This document shows positions 9,178 through 18,028 of a stretch of DNA of 64,000 nucleotides, piece after piece. Position 1 is the first letter of the stretch; the number at the start of each line of letters is the position of its first letter. The notes beneath the pieces were generated by a model, which did no database searches, was not told the origin of the DNA, and saw only the letters and a list, made by a program, of their open reading frames with translations. The translations under genes were made by a program, and so were the position numbers. The stretch spans positions 79,759 to 143,758 of the forward strand of contig JAIXQH010000070.1 in assembly GCA_027484055.1 (NCBI GenBank), read 5' to 3'. Origin of the DNA: Verrucomicrobiaceae bacterium (GTDB lineage: Bacteria > Verrucomicrobiota > Verrucomicrobiia > Verrucomicrobiales > Akkermansiaceae).

Positions 9178-10107
9178 TTATTTGTGACCGGAAGCCGCGT
9201 GGCCCGATAGGTGCTCGACGAGGCTTTTCAGGCCGAGCGTCACGAGAGCGAGGAAGGCGAGTAGCGTGGCGCAGGCGAAGGCGGCACTGAACTGATATTC
9301 GTTGTAGAGCACTTCAATGTGCAGCGGCAGCGTGTTCGTTTGCCCCCGGATGTGTCCTGAAACCACGGAAACGGCGCCGAACTCGCCCATCGCGCGCGCA
9401 TTGCAAAGCAGCACGCCATAGAGCAGGCCCCACTTGATGTTAGGAAGGGTGACGCGCAGGAAAACCTGCCAGCCTCTTGCGCCTAACGTCACCGCCGCCT
9501 CTTCTTGGTCGCTACCTTGGGATTCCATCAACGGGATCAACTCACGGGCGACAAACGGAAATGTCACGAAAACGGTGGCGATGATGATTCCGGGAAGGGC
9601 GAAGACGATTTTCGGATCAGCAAGCCACACCGCGAGGTCGGTGAACAGCCAGCCGAACGCTTTGTATTCCGCGAGATCCGCCGTCACCCGTGCGGCCGGA
9701 GCGAGTAGGTCCGTCAGCATCGGGGGCGGGATCCAGCCTTTCGATCCGAAGATCATCATCCAGACCAAGCCCGCAATCACCGGTGAGACGGCGAAGGGAA
9801 GATCGATGAGCGAAAGCAGGAACGAGCGGCCTTTGAAACGGTATTTCGTCACCAACCACGCGGCGGAAACTCCGAAGATCGTATTGAGCGGGACCGAGAC
9901 GGCAGCTGCGATCAGCGTGAGTTTGATGGCTGATAGAGCCGTTTCCTCGTGCAGGGATGCGAGGAATACCTCCCAGCCACGACGGAGGGCCTCTGCAAAA
10001 ACCGCGGCCAAAGGCATCAGCAGGAAAAGGCTCAGCACCACGACCGCCAGCGCGATCAGAACGGCGCGGACAAACGGAGACTCGGTGGTAGGTGGACGGA
10101 GGGACAT
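9178..10107 (-). CDS. cysW: Sulfate ABC transporter permease CysW
   Basis: One of two membrane subunits of the sulfate importer, 309 residues. It has about six membrane helices. The cytoplasmic EAA loop is EEAAVTLGARGWQVFLRVTL, which docks CysA. NARAMGEFGAVSVVSGHIRG and TNTLPLHIEVLYNEY match the CysW signature. CysT lies four bases upstream. Confidence 0.93.
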   Translation of the reverse strand: MSLRPPTTESPFVRAVLIALAVVVLSLFLLMPLAAVFAEALRRGWEVFLASLHEETALSAIKLTLIAAAVSVPLNTIFGVSAAWLVTKYRFKGRSFLLSLIDLPFAVSPVIAGLVWMMIFGSKGWIPPPMLTDLLAPAARVTADLAEYKAFGWLFTDLAVWLADPKIVFALPGIIIATVFVTFPFVARELIPLMESQGSDQEEAAVTLGARGWQVFLRVTLPNIKWGLLYGVLLCNARAMGEFGAVSVVSGHIRGQTNTLPLHIEVLYNEYQFSAAFACATLLAFLALVTLGLKSLVEHLSGHAASGHK

Positions 10108-10111
10108 GAGA

Positions 10112-10996
10112 TCAGCGGTTCTGCCAGTCCAGCCGGCGTTGAAGAAGATTGATGAGGAAAAGCAGCGCGAAGGACACCACCAACATCGCCGAGGCGATCA
10201 CTGCGGCGGCTTCGTATTTGAACTGCTCCAACTGCGCGACGATGAGCAACGGCAGGATTTCCGTCTTCATCGGCAGGTTGCCAGAGATGAAAATAACAGA
10301 ACCGTATTCGCCGATCGCGCGGGCGAAAGCCAGGGTGAAACCGGTGATCAGCGCCGGCACTAACAGCGGCAGGATCACCCGGCGGAAAACCGTCCAACGG
10401 CCAGCTCCAAGAGTGGCGGCGGCTTCCTCGATCTCACTTCCGAGATCCTCCATCACCGGCTGCAACGTGCGAACGACGAAGGGAAATCCGATGAACGTGA
10501 GCGCGATGAAAACACCGAGAGGGCTGTAGGCCGCCCCTTTTGTCGCGAAGTCCTGAAGTTGCGCCCCGATCCACCCTCCGGGATGGAAGGTGTCTAGCAG
10601 CCATTTCGCGAACTCGGCGATGTACTGGCCGATCCAGCCGTTGGGCGCGTAGATTTGAGTCAATGTGATGCCCGCGACGGCGGTCGGCAGGGCGAATGGC
10701 AGGTCCACCATCGCATCCAGCAGCCTGCGGCCAGGAAACTGGTAGCGCACCAGCACCCATGTCACCAGCAGTCCCAGCACCACACTCACGCCAGCGGCCG
10801 CGGCGCTCGCGCCGAATGTGAGCTTCGTCGCGGCGATGACCCGCGGGGAGCTCAGTAAAGTCCACCACTGCGCCCAGCCGAGACCGGCCGCCTTGATAAA
10901 CAAAGCGGCCAGCGGAATCAGGATGATCAGCCCCAGATAGCTGATGGTGAATCCCATGGTCAGGCCGAAGCCGGGAATGACGCGTCTTTTTGACAT
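10112..10996 (-). CDS. cysT: Sulfate ABC transporter permease CysT
   Basis: The second membrane subunit, 294 residues. [20 protein letters not shown] is the CysT hallmark; [20 protein letters not shown] is the EAA loop; [18 protein letters not shown] and [17 protein letters not shown] follow as in the family. It precedes CysW by four bases and follows the binding protein by 38. Confidence 0.94.
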   Translation of the reverse strand: MSKRRVIPGFGLTMGFTISYLGLIILIPLAALFIKAAGLGWAQWWTLLSSPRVIAATKLTFGASAAAAGVSVVLGLLVTWVLVRYQFPGRRLLDAMVDLPFALPTAVAGITLTQIYAPNGWIGQYIAEFAKWLLDTFHPGGWIGAQLQDFATKGAAYSPLGVFIALTFIGFPFVVRTLQPVMEDLGSEIEEAAATLGAGRWTVFRRVILPLLVPALITGFTLAFARAIGEYGSVIFISGNLPMKTEILPLLIVAQLEQFKYEAAAVIASAMLVVSFALLFLINLLQRRLDWQNR

Positions 10997-11034
10997 TGGA
11001 AATGGATGGAATTCACTGTGGCGCCCGGGCCGAT

Positions 11035-12054
11035 TTACTTGACTTGATAGATCTGGTCAAAGGTGCCTCCGTCGTCGAAATACTCCTTCTGGGCTTTTAC
11101 CCAGCCACCGAAGTCGCTGTCAATCGAGACGAGCGGCAGCTTAGGCAGCTTGTCCACATACTTTGCCGCGATATCCTGGTTGCGGGGGCGGTAGAAATGC
11201 TTGCCCGCGAGATTCTGGGCCTCGTCTGTGTAGAGGAACTCAAGATAGGCCTTCGCCACCTCCGTGGTTCCGTGTTTCTCGGCGTTTTTCTCAACCACGG
11301 CCACCGGCGGCTCGGCGAGAATGCTGATGGATGGATAGATGATCTCGGTTAGTCCGGGAAACTCCTTCTCGATCAGGTGAGCCTCGTTTTCCCACGAGAG
11401 GAGGACATCGCCGATGCCGCGCTGGGCGAAGGTGGTGGTGGACCCGCGCGCGCCGCTGTCGAGCACGGGGACGTTTTTATAGAGCCGCTTGATGAAATCC
11501 TGGACCTTAGTCTCGTCACCCTTGAATTCGCGGCGACCCCAGGCCCATCCGGCGAGGTAGCACCAGCGGGGAGCTCCGCCGGTTTTGGGATTCGGGGTGA
11601 TCACCTGGGTTCCCGGTTGGGCGAGGTCGCCCCAGTCCTTGATGGCTTTCGGATTTCCTTTTCTCACGACGAAAACGATCGTCGAGGTGTAGGGGCTGCT
11701 GTTGTAGGGAAGCTTTTTTTGCCAATCTGCGGACAACAGATTCCGCTCCTTCTGGATCATGTCGATGTCGAGCGACAGCGCGAGGGTCACGACGTCCGCG
11801 TCCACGCCGTCGATGACGGAGCGGGCCTGCTTGCCGGAGCCGCCGTGGGACTGGTTGATCACAAGGTCCTGCCCGTGGTCTTTTTTCCACTGCTTCGCGA
11901 AGATATCATTCACCTCCACGTAAAATTCACGGGTCGGATCATAGGATACATTAAGCAGTGTTGCGGATTTGGGACCGGGTGCGATCTGCTTTTTCTCGCA
12001 AGATCCTAGCAGTAACAGAACCCCGGCGAGGGGGGTGAGGAAAATCGTTTTCAT
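11035..12054 (-). CDS. sbp: Sulfate-binding lipoprotein Sbp
   Basis: This periplasmic subunit captures sulfate for CysTW. It has 339 residues. The N-terminus is a lipoprotein signal with the lipobox LGSC, so C19 would carry lipid and tether the protein. [45 protein letters not shown] and [10 protein letters not shown] are signature stretches of the sulfate-binding family, including residues that contact the oxyanion. It lies 24 bases downstream of the HTH-EIIA gene, so the two are probably co-transcribed. Confidence 0.93.
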   Translation of the reverse strand: MKTIFLTPLAGVLLLLGSCEKKQIAPGPKSATLLNVSYDPTREFYVEVNDIFAKQWKKDHGQDLVINQSHGGSGKQARSVIDGVDADVVTLALSLDIDMIQKERNLLSADWQKKLPYNSSPYTSTIVFVVRKGNPKAIKDWGDLAQPGTQVITPNPKTGGAPRWCYLAGWAWGRREFKGDETKVQDFIKRLYKNVPVLDSGARGSTTTFAQRGIGDVLLSWENEAHLIEKEFPGLTEIIYPSISILAEPPVAVVEKNAEKHGTTEVAKAYLEFLYTDEAQNLAGKHFYRPRNQDIAAKYVDKLPKLPLVSIDSDFGGWVKAQKEYFDDGGTFDQIYQVK

Positions 12055-12078
12055 GATGAGCCGGCCGGCCGGCGGCGG

Positions 12079-12852
12079 TTACAGATTTTTGTGTGGAATC
12101 TTCGCTTCGGCTTCCGCGAGGGCCGCGATCACCGCGTCCGAACTGGGCGCAGTCTTGAGTGCTTCCAAAGCGCCGCCTGATAGAATGCGGGCCAGCCGGG
12201 CAAGACCGTGGAGGTGGGAGCGGTCGTCCGGCGTGCAGAGGAGGAAAAACAACGATGTGCCTTCCCCGTCCTCGCTGCCAAAATCCACCGGCGCGGCGGT
12301 GCGGAGGAAACAGAGGAACTGCCGCTCGATGATGGAGGGAACCGGCCGGCGAGGATGACAGAAGGCGACTCCTCCAGGCATGGCCGTGCTGCACATCGAC
12401 TCGCGATCCACCAGCGAGGCGAGCAAGTGATCCTGATCGAATAGCAGACCCGTGGCACCAGCCAAGGTCGTGATGGCACGCAGCACGTCTTCTTTTTTCG
12501 TCAGCTCGACATCCAACGCGATGCCCTTGAGCGGGAGACGCGAGGCAAGGCGGTCCGTCCGGGTGGTGCGGAACGTGCCGTCCGCAAGCAGCGAGGTTTC
12601 CAGATTGGATTCCAGTTCCGTGACGCGGGCCTCGTCGAGCGTCTGGATTTTCTGTTCCAGCCAGTCCACCACATCGTTGCGGCGGAAGCGCCACTGCCCT
12701 TCGATTTCTAGGCCGGGCAGATGCTCGCCACGCACCAAGCCCTCGATGAATCTCGTGGACCAACCTAGATAGGCGGCAAGTTGGCCAATGTTGAGATATT
12801 CGGACTGATTGATGGCAACGGTGGTGGAAGTGGGGCTGGAATCAGGATTCAT
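12079..12852 (-). CDS. Excisionase-type HTH fused to a PTS EIIA (Ntr-type) domain
   Basis: The 257-residue protein has two parts. Residues 17-68 (YLNIGQLAAYLGWSTRFIEG..., WRFRRNDVVDWLEQ) form a MerR/excisionase-like DNA-binding helix-turn-helix. Residues about 105-250 form a PTS EIIA type-2 domain: GVAFCHPRRP places H166 where the phosphorylated histidine sits in the usual G-x-A-x-P-H motif, and VDFGSEDGEGTSLFFLLCTPDD fits the next strands. It is the first gene of the sulfate transport operon, which is unexpected for a PTS-type protein. A regulator whose activity depends on histidine phosphorylation or partner binding is inferred. No sugar permease gene is nearby. Confidence 0.78.
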   Translation of the reverse strand: MNPDSSPTSTTVAINQSEYLNIGQLAAYLGWSTRFIEGLVRGEHLPGLEIEGQWRFRRNDVVDWLEQKIQTLDEARVTELESNLETSLLADGTFRTTRTDRLASRLPLKGIALDVELTKKEDVLRAITTLAGATGLLFDQDHLLASLVDRESMCSTAMPGGVAFCHPRRPVPSIIERQFLCFLRTAAPVDFGSEDGEGTSLFFLLCTPDDRSHLHGLARLARILSGGALEALKTAPSSDAVIAALAEAEAKIPHKNL

Positions 12853-12989
12853 CGTGTGCTGGGTGGGATTAAGATTGATAAGATAGAAAAGAGAGGCGGC
12901 CGCCGGTATTGGTTTCGCGCTGGTCGATTTTCACTCCGATAGTCCGCTCTGTGAGCGCGGGCTGGCGGGTTCGTCACATTGATGAAAGG

Positions 12990-13190
12990 TTATTTCTGGC
13001 CAGTGCCGGAGTCAGTACGGGAGGCGACAAAGCGGGTCTTTTCGACGCTTTCGACTTGGGTCACGCGGCCGTCGTGGACGGTGATTTGGACCGAGCCGAA
13101 GCGAAGTGAAGCCACGTTCTGGCGGACGACTTCGAGCCAATCGGCCTTGGAGCCGTCAGGGGTAGAGCGTTCAGAGGGGATCGTGTTCAT
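12990..13190 (-). CDS. YezD/DUF2292 family small protein
   Basis: A 66-residue protein from the ATG at 13190. DWLEVVRQNVASLRFGSVQI followed by VHDGRVTQVESVEKTRF is the complete YezD-type core (W-L-x-x-V ... R-F/Y-G-S-V-Q-I-x-x-H-D-G-x-V-x-Q-x-E-x-x-E-K). YezD genes recur beside sulfate assimilation genes and Rrf2-type regulators, but their biochemical role is unknown. The gene starts inside the end of the Rrf2 gene, overlapping it by 20 bases, which suggests coupled translation. The sulfate transport operon starts 137 bases further on. Confidence 0.8.
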   Translation of the reverse strand: MNTIPSERSTPDGSKADWLEVVRQNVASLRFGSVQITVHDGRVTQVESVEKTRFVASRTDSGTGQK

Positions 13191-13761
13191 CGGGTGAGGC
13201 GTATAGAGTGGCAAGTTGCGAGAAGCCGGCGAGAAATCCGTCGGCGGGATCGGCTTTGCGGTTAGCAGAAGCCCCAGAGATTGTAATGGAATCAGTATTG
13301 GCGAAAGGAGGGACAATGCCGTCACGCCGCATTTTTCTTAGGGTGACTTCGACGACCTGAGCGACGGTGTAGCGGTCAAGAATGGCGGCTATGGCGTTGC
13401 GGACATCGATCATGATCATGCGCAGGCCGCAGTGGTCTTCGTCAGGACAAGTGCAGGGCTGATATGCGTTTTCACTGGCACAGCAAATGGGGGCGAGTCT
13501 GCCATCCATGAGGCGAACAAGCTGGCCGATACCAATTTCAGAAGTAGGTTTAGCGAGAGAGTAGCCGCCGAATTTTCCGCGGTGTGTCTCGACGAGTCCG
13601 GCCTCACGAAGCTCTTGAAAGATGCGCTCGATGAATTTCAGGGGCAAACGATTTGACTCGGCAAGCTCTGCCCCGGAAATCGTAACACGACCCATTTCAG
13701 TCGCGATGCCGAGATGGATGGTGGCGCGGAGCGCGTATTCAGCTTTTTTTGAAAGGTGCAT
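13171..13761 (-). CDS. Rrf2 family transcription regulator, cysteine-rich (IscR/CymR-like)
   Basis: The 196-residue protein starts MHLSKKAEYALRATIHLG, the standard Rrf2 winged-helix opening, with FIERIFQELREAGLVETHRG and FGGYSLAKP as recognition helix and wing. A central loop holds C93, C94, C103, C105 and C111, followed by the dimer helix. IscR uses three cysteines in this region to hold an iron-sulfur cluster; the spacing here is different and richer. The tail beyond residue 150 is longer than usual. Together with YezD and the sulfate genes it is the likely sulfur or redox regulator of this locus. Its targets are inferred. Confidence 0.87.
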   Translation of the reverse strand: MHLSKKAEYALRATIHLGIATEMGRVTISGAELAESNRLPLKFIERIFQELREAGLVETHRGKFGGYSLAKPTSEIGIGQLVRLMDGRLAPICCASENAYQPCTCPDEDHCGLRMIMIDVRNAIAAILDRYTVAQVVEVTLRKMRRDGIVPPFANTDSITISGASANRKADPADGFLAGFSQLATLYASPDEHDPL

Positions 13762-13867
13762 TCGTTAATCTGGTTGAAATGGTAGGGATTAAAGTGCCCA
13801 TGCCAAGTGAAAACTTCTAACGACTAAATTTTTCGTGAATCAGATCAAATCCCGGCCTGCGGAGGCT

Positions 13868-14509
13868 CTAAAACTCATCGCTCAACACGGCGATGGTTGG
13901 AAAAACTTTCGTGGCAATCGAAAAGTCCAAGCCAGCCGTGACCCGGTTCGGCACTACCCAGACCTTCATCCCAGCGGCTCGCCCGGCTTTGGTGCCGTTC
14001 AGCGAGTCCTCGATCACGAGGCAATGTTCTGGAGCCAAGCCCAGTCGCTTTGCCGCTTCCAGATAGAGGTCCGGTGCCGGTTTGATTTGCGCTGCGTCGC
14101 CACGGCAGACGATGGTTTCAAAATGTTTCGTGAGGTCTAACTTTTCCAGCCAGCCATCGACCCATGAGTGGGATGAACTGGAAACCACGGCTAGGCGCGT
14201 GCCCCATTGATTGAGATTTTCAAGCAGTGAGACGATGCCGGGCATGGCATGTTCTCCGGCGAGATCTGACATGATTTCAGCTTGCCGCTTCTGATCCAGA
14301 TCGTGCCAATCGAAGGAGAGGCCGGAGAGTTCTTCCAAGTGGGTCTTGGGCGACCAAGTCTCGAAATCCGAGCCGATGCAGCGGGTGTAAACGTCCAGCG
14401 GCAAGTCATGACCGTGGGCTTGAAACGTTCGCAACCACGCCTGGTAAATTGCCCACTCGGTGTCCACGACCACGCCGTCGAAATCGAATAAAACTGCCTT
14501 GAAAGTCAT
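13868..14509 (-). CDS. HAD superfamily hydrolase (beta-phosphoglucomutase-like phosphatase)
   Basis: A 213-residue HAD enzyme. Motif I is DFDGVVVDTE near residue 9, with the nucleophile Asp first and the acid Asp two residues later. Motif II is VVSSSSHSWV, and the motif III/IV region is KPAPDLYLEAAKRLG followed by LVIEDSLNGTKAGRAAGM. The cap domain lies between motifs I and II, as in subclass IA phosphatases and phosphosugar mutases. The substrate cannot be read from the sequence. It lies upstream of the Rrf2 gene on the same strand, 106 bases away. Confidence 0.82.
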   Translation of the reverse strand: MTFKAVLFDFDGVVVDTEWAIYQAWLRTFQAHGHDLPLDVYTRCIGSDFETWSPKTHLEELSGLSFDWHDLDQKRQAEIMSDLAGEHAMPGIVSLLENLNQWGTRLAVVSSSSHSWVDGWLEKLDLTKHFETIVCRGDAAQIKPAPDLYLEAAKRLGLAPEHCLVIEDSLNGTKAGRAAGMKVWVVPNRVTAGLDFSIATKVFPTIAVLSDEF

Positions 14510-14563
14510 GCCGTGGAAATGACCTCCTCTACCGACGAACGCAAGACCGGAGCAGTAACAGTT

Positions 14564-15673
14564 TTATAATGCTAGCGCAAACTCTGACAGGGGAAAAACC
14601 CGTCCATTCAGCCGGGGCTCGAAGCCGTGAAGACCTGGGTGATAGACTCGCGTGGTGATAGGCTTGAACGAATGTCTGCCAGAAATTTTCCAAGTCTCTC
14701 CAGCGCCCAGTTCGCAGATCCGGCCCTTGAAAACTTTAGGACTCTGCGTGCCATTCGCTTTTCGGTGATGAATGGCGTAGTCGAACATCACGCACAGTGG
14801 TCGTTTAGAAGTGTTTCGTACGACAAGCTCGTAGGTGAGGTGTCCGCCAAGTGCCACGGTGAGTTCTCCGAGTCTGCATTCCACCAGTTCGAGCGCCTCC
14901 GCCGAGCGATAGCCGTGAAAATCCAAGGCTGCTGGATGTCCCGCTTTCAGCAGTGTCCTGCAGGCATGTCGCGCCAGCTTGACTAAGCGCTCATCACCCG
15001 GCGCATTTTCACACCAGCGCCGCAGCGTATCCACCACCAGCGCCGGGTGCTGCTTGCTGAAATCGTTTAGGTGATTCGATACCGACAGCCGCACGTAGTC
15101 ACTTGGGTCGCGGTGGAGCTTTTCCAATAACGCCAGTGTGGGAAATGGCGCGTGCATGAGCATGGGTAAATTTCCGCCCCACGGTAACAAGGGGCGGCTG
15201 CCCTCGGACACTAGCCGCCGCACGTGCTCGTTCGGGTGGCTGCACCACTCGTGTAGTTGTGCCATGCAGCGCGGCAGATCTTGCCGTAAAAAGGGGCGGA
15301 TGGCGAATTCCCCAGTGAAACGCTGCGTCATTTCCGCAAGCGCTGACATCGCCTCTGGAAAGTGGTCCAGCCCATGGTTCGACACGATCTCCGTCAGCGG
15401 CCAGACCAGAAATCCGCGCAAGCCCTTCACATCGGACTCATCCACCGCCAACGTTTTCACCAAGATGCCAAACAACACCGCTGGCTCACTTGGCAGGCCT
15501 GCCTCCAAGCGCTTGGCGATGCATTTCATCCGTTGCTTCAGCTCCAATGGCTCCAGCTCCTCCGCCAGCCCCTTTGAAAATCGCGGCACGGAAAACGCAG
15601 GGTGGGCTCGCTTCACGGCTTTTGCAATCCGGCCCGCCTTCTCGGCGGAAAACTCATTTTTAAAGGGCTCCAT
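14564..15673 (-). CDS. AlkC-like DNA alkylation repair glycosylase
   Basis: A 369-residue protein made of HEAT-like helical repeats (about 30-260, for example HPNEHVRRLVSEGSRPLLPW and DPSDYVRLSVSNHLNDFSKQ) followed by an Ig-like beta domain (about 270-369, GGHLTYELVVRNTSKRPLCV). This two-part layout is that of AlkC, which removes N3-alkylated bases without extruding them, and not of AlkD, which lacks the Ig domain. Substrate range is inferred from family only. It is a single gene between the HAD gene and trmL. Confidence 0.8.
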   Translation of the reverse strand: MEPFKNEFSAEKAGRIAKAVKRAHPAFSVPRFSKGLAEELEPLELKQRMKCIAKRLEAGLPSEPAVLFGILVKTLAVDESDVKGLRGFLVWPLTEIVSNHGLDHFPEAMSALAEMTQRFTGEFAIRPFLRQDLPRCMAQLHEWCSHPNEHVRRLVSEGSRPLLPWGGNLPMLMHAPFPTLALLEKLHRDPSDYVRLSVSNHLNDFSKQHPALVVDTLRRWCENAPGDERLVKLARHACRTLLKAGHPAALDFHGYRSAEALELVECRLGELTVALGGHLTYELVVRNTSKRPLCVMFDYAIHHRKANGTQSPKVFKGRICELGAGETWKISGRHSFKPITTRVYHPGLHGFEPRLNGRVFPLSEFALAL

Positions 15674-15688
15674 GATCCTCCTTTTTAC

Positions 15689-16150
15689 TCACCACTCCGG
15701 TGCCTGTTGCCGGGCCGCTTCGTAGAGCACGATGGCGATGGCCGTCGCCAGATTCAGACTGCGCGTGCTGCCCGGCACCATCGGGATCCGCAGTGCAGCA
15801 TCGCCCGCTTGCTCGATCAACTCTTCCGGCAGACCCTTCGTCTCCTTGCCGAAAACCAAGTAATCCCCAGGCATAAATTCCGCCTGCCAAGGCGAGCAAG
15901 TCGCCTTGGTGCTCAAATACCAATACCGCGCGCCGTCTTCCGCCGCGCTCTGTAGTGCGGGAAAATCGGGCCACACCCGCAGTTTCACATCCTGCCAATA
16001 GTCCAAGCCAGTTCGCCGCACTTGTTTGGCATCCAAGGAAAATCCCAAAGGCTCCACCAAGTGCAGCGTCGAGCCAGTCGCCAAGGCCAGCCGCCCTGCC
16101 GCGCCGGTGTTGTGGGGGATTTCGGGTTCGATGAGGACGATGTTAAACAT
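15689..16150 (-). CDS. trmL: tRNA (cytidine/uridine-2'-O-)-methyltransferase TrmL (SPOUT)
   Basis: It methylates the ribose of the wobble base (position 34) of certain leucine tRNAs. From the ATG at 16150 the protein has 153 residues, the usual TrmL length. MFNIVLIEPEIPHNTGAAGR opens the SPOUT fold; DYLVFGKETKGLPEEL and IPMVPGSTRSLNLATAIAIV form the SAM-binding trefoil knot. A longer frame upstream adds residues unlike the family. It overlaps nothing and begins two bases after the upstream membrane protein gene ends, so the pair is probably co-transcribed. Confidence 0.9.
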   Translation of the reverse strand: MFNIVLIEPEIPHNTGAAGRLALATGSTLHLVEPLGFSLDAKQVRRTGLDYWQDVKLRVWPDFPALQSAAEDGARYWYLSTKATCSPWQAEFMPGDYLVFGKETKGLPEELIEQAGDAALRIPMVPGSTRSLNLATAIAIVLYEAARQQAPEW

Positions 16151-16152
16151 GA

Positions 16153-16791
16153 TTACATTGGCTCCCTGCGACGTGCCAAGGAGATGGATAAGCCGAGGAT
16201 GCCGATGAAAATCAAGTAACATCCAAACAGCTCCAGATACCCCTTACAAATCTTCGGCACCTCTACCGAAAATGCAGGCCCCAACGCCGCTCGCCAAAAC
16301 TTACCGCTGCCAAACAGTTTATTAAATACATAAAGAATCAACAAAGCCGCCCCCACGAAGCCCGAACCCGCGTGATTTCCCAAGGTCGAGCAGAAATGCG
16401 CCACCACCCGCCGATGCCGACCCCCCGTGATCAGCGCCACCGCTACAATCGCGCCTACCACCCAGACCTCAGGGAATTTCAGCCCCATGATCCCGGAAAC
16501 AAAATCCTCGATTTCCCCCACAAATCCCGCGAGCAGCCCCAACCCCAGAACCCGGCACACCGGTCGATTCGCCCCCGCATGCGCCGAGGCTCCGAAAATC
16601 ACTGCCGCCGCCGCCAACAACAAGCCCGCTTGCATCAACTCCACCGTCCCTGATTCCAGCGGCACCTGTGGCCGATTCGGCAGCCATGCAGGCAACAAAA
16701 TCGCCAAACAGCCCCCACAAATCAGGATCACCCGCAAGACCACACGCGACCATGAAGACTTCCGGCGGATGTTGAGAGTGGCAGTTGGCAC
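16153..16791 (-). CDS. Unrecognised inner-membrane protein
   Basis: A 212-residue protein with about five or six hydrophobic segments: VVLRVILICGGCLAILLPAW, MQAGLLLAAAAVIFGASA, VLGLGLLAGFVGEIEDFV, VWVVGAIVAVALITGG, FVGAALLILYVFNKLFG and ELFGCYLIFIGILGLSISLA. The acidic GEIEDFVSG at a membrane edge is the most distinctive stretch. No family is recognised. It precedes trmL by two bases. Confidence 0.7.
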   Translation of the reverse strand: MPTATLNIRRKSSWSRVVLRVILICGGCLAILLPAWLPNRPQVPLESGTVELMQAGLLLAAAAVIFGASAHAGANRPVCRVLGLGLLAGFVGEIEDFVSGIMGLKFPEVWVVGAIVAVALITGGRHRRVVAHFCSTLGNHAGSGFVGAALLILYVFNKLFGSGKFWRAALGPAFSVEVPKICKGYLELFGCYLIFIGILGLSISLARRREPM

Positions 16792-16948
16792 AGCCGAAAG
16801 CCTAGGGAATCCACCGCCCCATGCAAGGCTGAGATGGCCCGGCGACCCAGCGCCACAACGCGGGATGGAAATTTTCTCCTTTTTCGGGTTGCCACAGCCG
16901 CATGGGCTCCATAGCTTCCGCCTCCCACGATCTTACCCTCATCCCGAG

Positions 16949-17104
16949 ATGTCCAAGCACAATAGCCTCAAGTCTAACGCCACCGTCGGCGGCAAACGTT
17001 CCGTCCTCAAGCGCTTCGAGCGTGTCAAACTCCTCAAGGAGCGTGGCGAATGGAAAGACGGCAAGTCTCCTGTTGGCCTCCCGAAGACCAAGCACGAGGG
17101 CTGA
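16949..17104 (+). CDS. Small basic protein of the Chlamydiae/Verrucomicrobia family
   Basis: A 51-residue, strongly basic protein: SLKSNATVGGKRSVLKRFER followed by VKLLKERGEWKDGKSPVGLP. It matches the remembered pattern of a short family confined to Chlamydiae and Verrucomicrobia (S-L-K ... R-x-V-L-x-R-x-E-R-x-x-x-L-x-x-x-x-x-W ... x-x-G-L-P-K). Its role is unknown; its charge suggests RNA or ribosome binding, which is inference. It is one of the best lineage markers in this window. The start ATG at 16949 gives the complete family length. Confidence 0.8.
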   Translation: MSKHNSLKSNATVGGKRSVLKRFERVKLLKERGEWKDGKSPVGLPKTKHEG

Positions 17105-17133
17105 TCCTCTACCTTCTTTTCTCTCATTAAAAT

Positions 17134-17163
17134 GCGCGGATCCCACCGGGTTTCGCGCCTTTT
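17134..17163 (+). terminator. Candidate terminator after the small basic protein gene
   Basis: GCGCG at 17134-17138 pairs with CGCGC at 17154-17158, with an inner CCC/GGG pairing, followed by a short T run. It lies 30 bases after the stop and just before the next gene. The stem has internal mismatches, so confidence is modest. Confidence 0.35.
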
Positions 17164-17175
17164 GCATTTGATCCC

Positions 17176-17940
17176 ATGGCTACCAACGACGGCACCCGAC
17201 TCAATAAATACCTCGCCTCCTGCGCCGTGGGCTCTCGCCGCGCCTGCGACGAACTGATCCAAGCCGGTCGTGTCGAGGTCAACGGTACCCCATGCATCAA
17301 CATGGGCACCCGCATCATCCCCGGCGACCACGTCAAGGTGGACGGCAAGCGCGTCGCCCCGCGAGACGTGATGATCATCGCCTTCCACAAGCCTCGCGGC
17401 TTCGTCTGCACCCGTGAAGATGAACTCGGCCGGGACACCATTTACACCCTGCTGCCCGCCTCACTTCACTCGCTGCATCACGTCGGCAGGCTGGACCGCG
17501 ACTCAGAAGGTCTCCTCATTTTAACCAACGACGGGGATCTGTCCCAGCAGTTGATGCACCCCTCGAAATCGGTGGAAAAGGAATACCTCGTCACGGCGAA
17601 TCAGGCGTTTGAGAACTCTCACCTCGACCAATTCCTCGAAGGCGTCTTCACCACCGAGGGGAAATTGAAAGCCAAGGCCATCGAGCGGCTTTCCTCCCGC
17701 CGCATCAAGGTCGTGCTCGACCACGGCGCGAAGCGGCAGATTCGGGTGATGTTCGAGTCTCTGGGCTATCAGGTGACCAAATTGCTGCGCGTCCGCATCG
17801 GCGCACTTTGGCTGGGAGATTTAGAACCCGGCACTTGGGCAACATTGAATCCGCTTGAGATCCAAATGCTACTTGGCAATCCAAGCCCCACCAAGAAGCG
17901 CGGAGCCAGTGAGCCGGCTCCTAAAAAAAGAGCTGACTAA
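17176..17940 (+). CDS. rRNA pseudouridine synthase, RsuA/RluB family
   Basis: It converts a specific uridine in rRNA to pseudouridine. It has 254 residues. The S4 RNA-binding domain is at 8-58 (RLNKYLASCAVGSRRACDEL, then RVEVNG). The catalytic domain carries GRLDRDSEGLLILTNDG, with D107 as the catalytic aspartate, and HKPRGFVCT at its start. The motif KRQIRVMFESLGYQVTKLLR and a basic tail follow. Lengths and motifs fit RluB or RluE/RsuA relatives; the exact target uridine cannot be assigned. Confidence 0.9.
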   Translation: MATNDGTRLNKYLASCAVGSRRACDELIQAGRVEVNGTPCINMGTRIIPGDHVKVDGKRVAPRDVMIIAFHKPRGFVCTREDELGRDTIYTLLPASLHSLHHVGRLDRDSEGLLILTNDGDLSQQLMHPSKSVEKEYLVTANQAFENSHLDQFLEGVFTTEGKLKAKAIERLSSRRIKVVLDHGAKRQIRVMFESLGYQVTKLLRVRIGALWLGDLEPGTWATLNPLEIQMLLGNPSPTKKRGASEPAPKKRAD

Positions 17941-18028
17941 TCGATTCTGGGCGCTTGCCGTCGCGCGGATGTCTCAATAACGTGCGCGAGTCGCGTGTGA
18001 GGAAAATCCCACGCCACCCGCCCAACGC

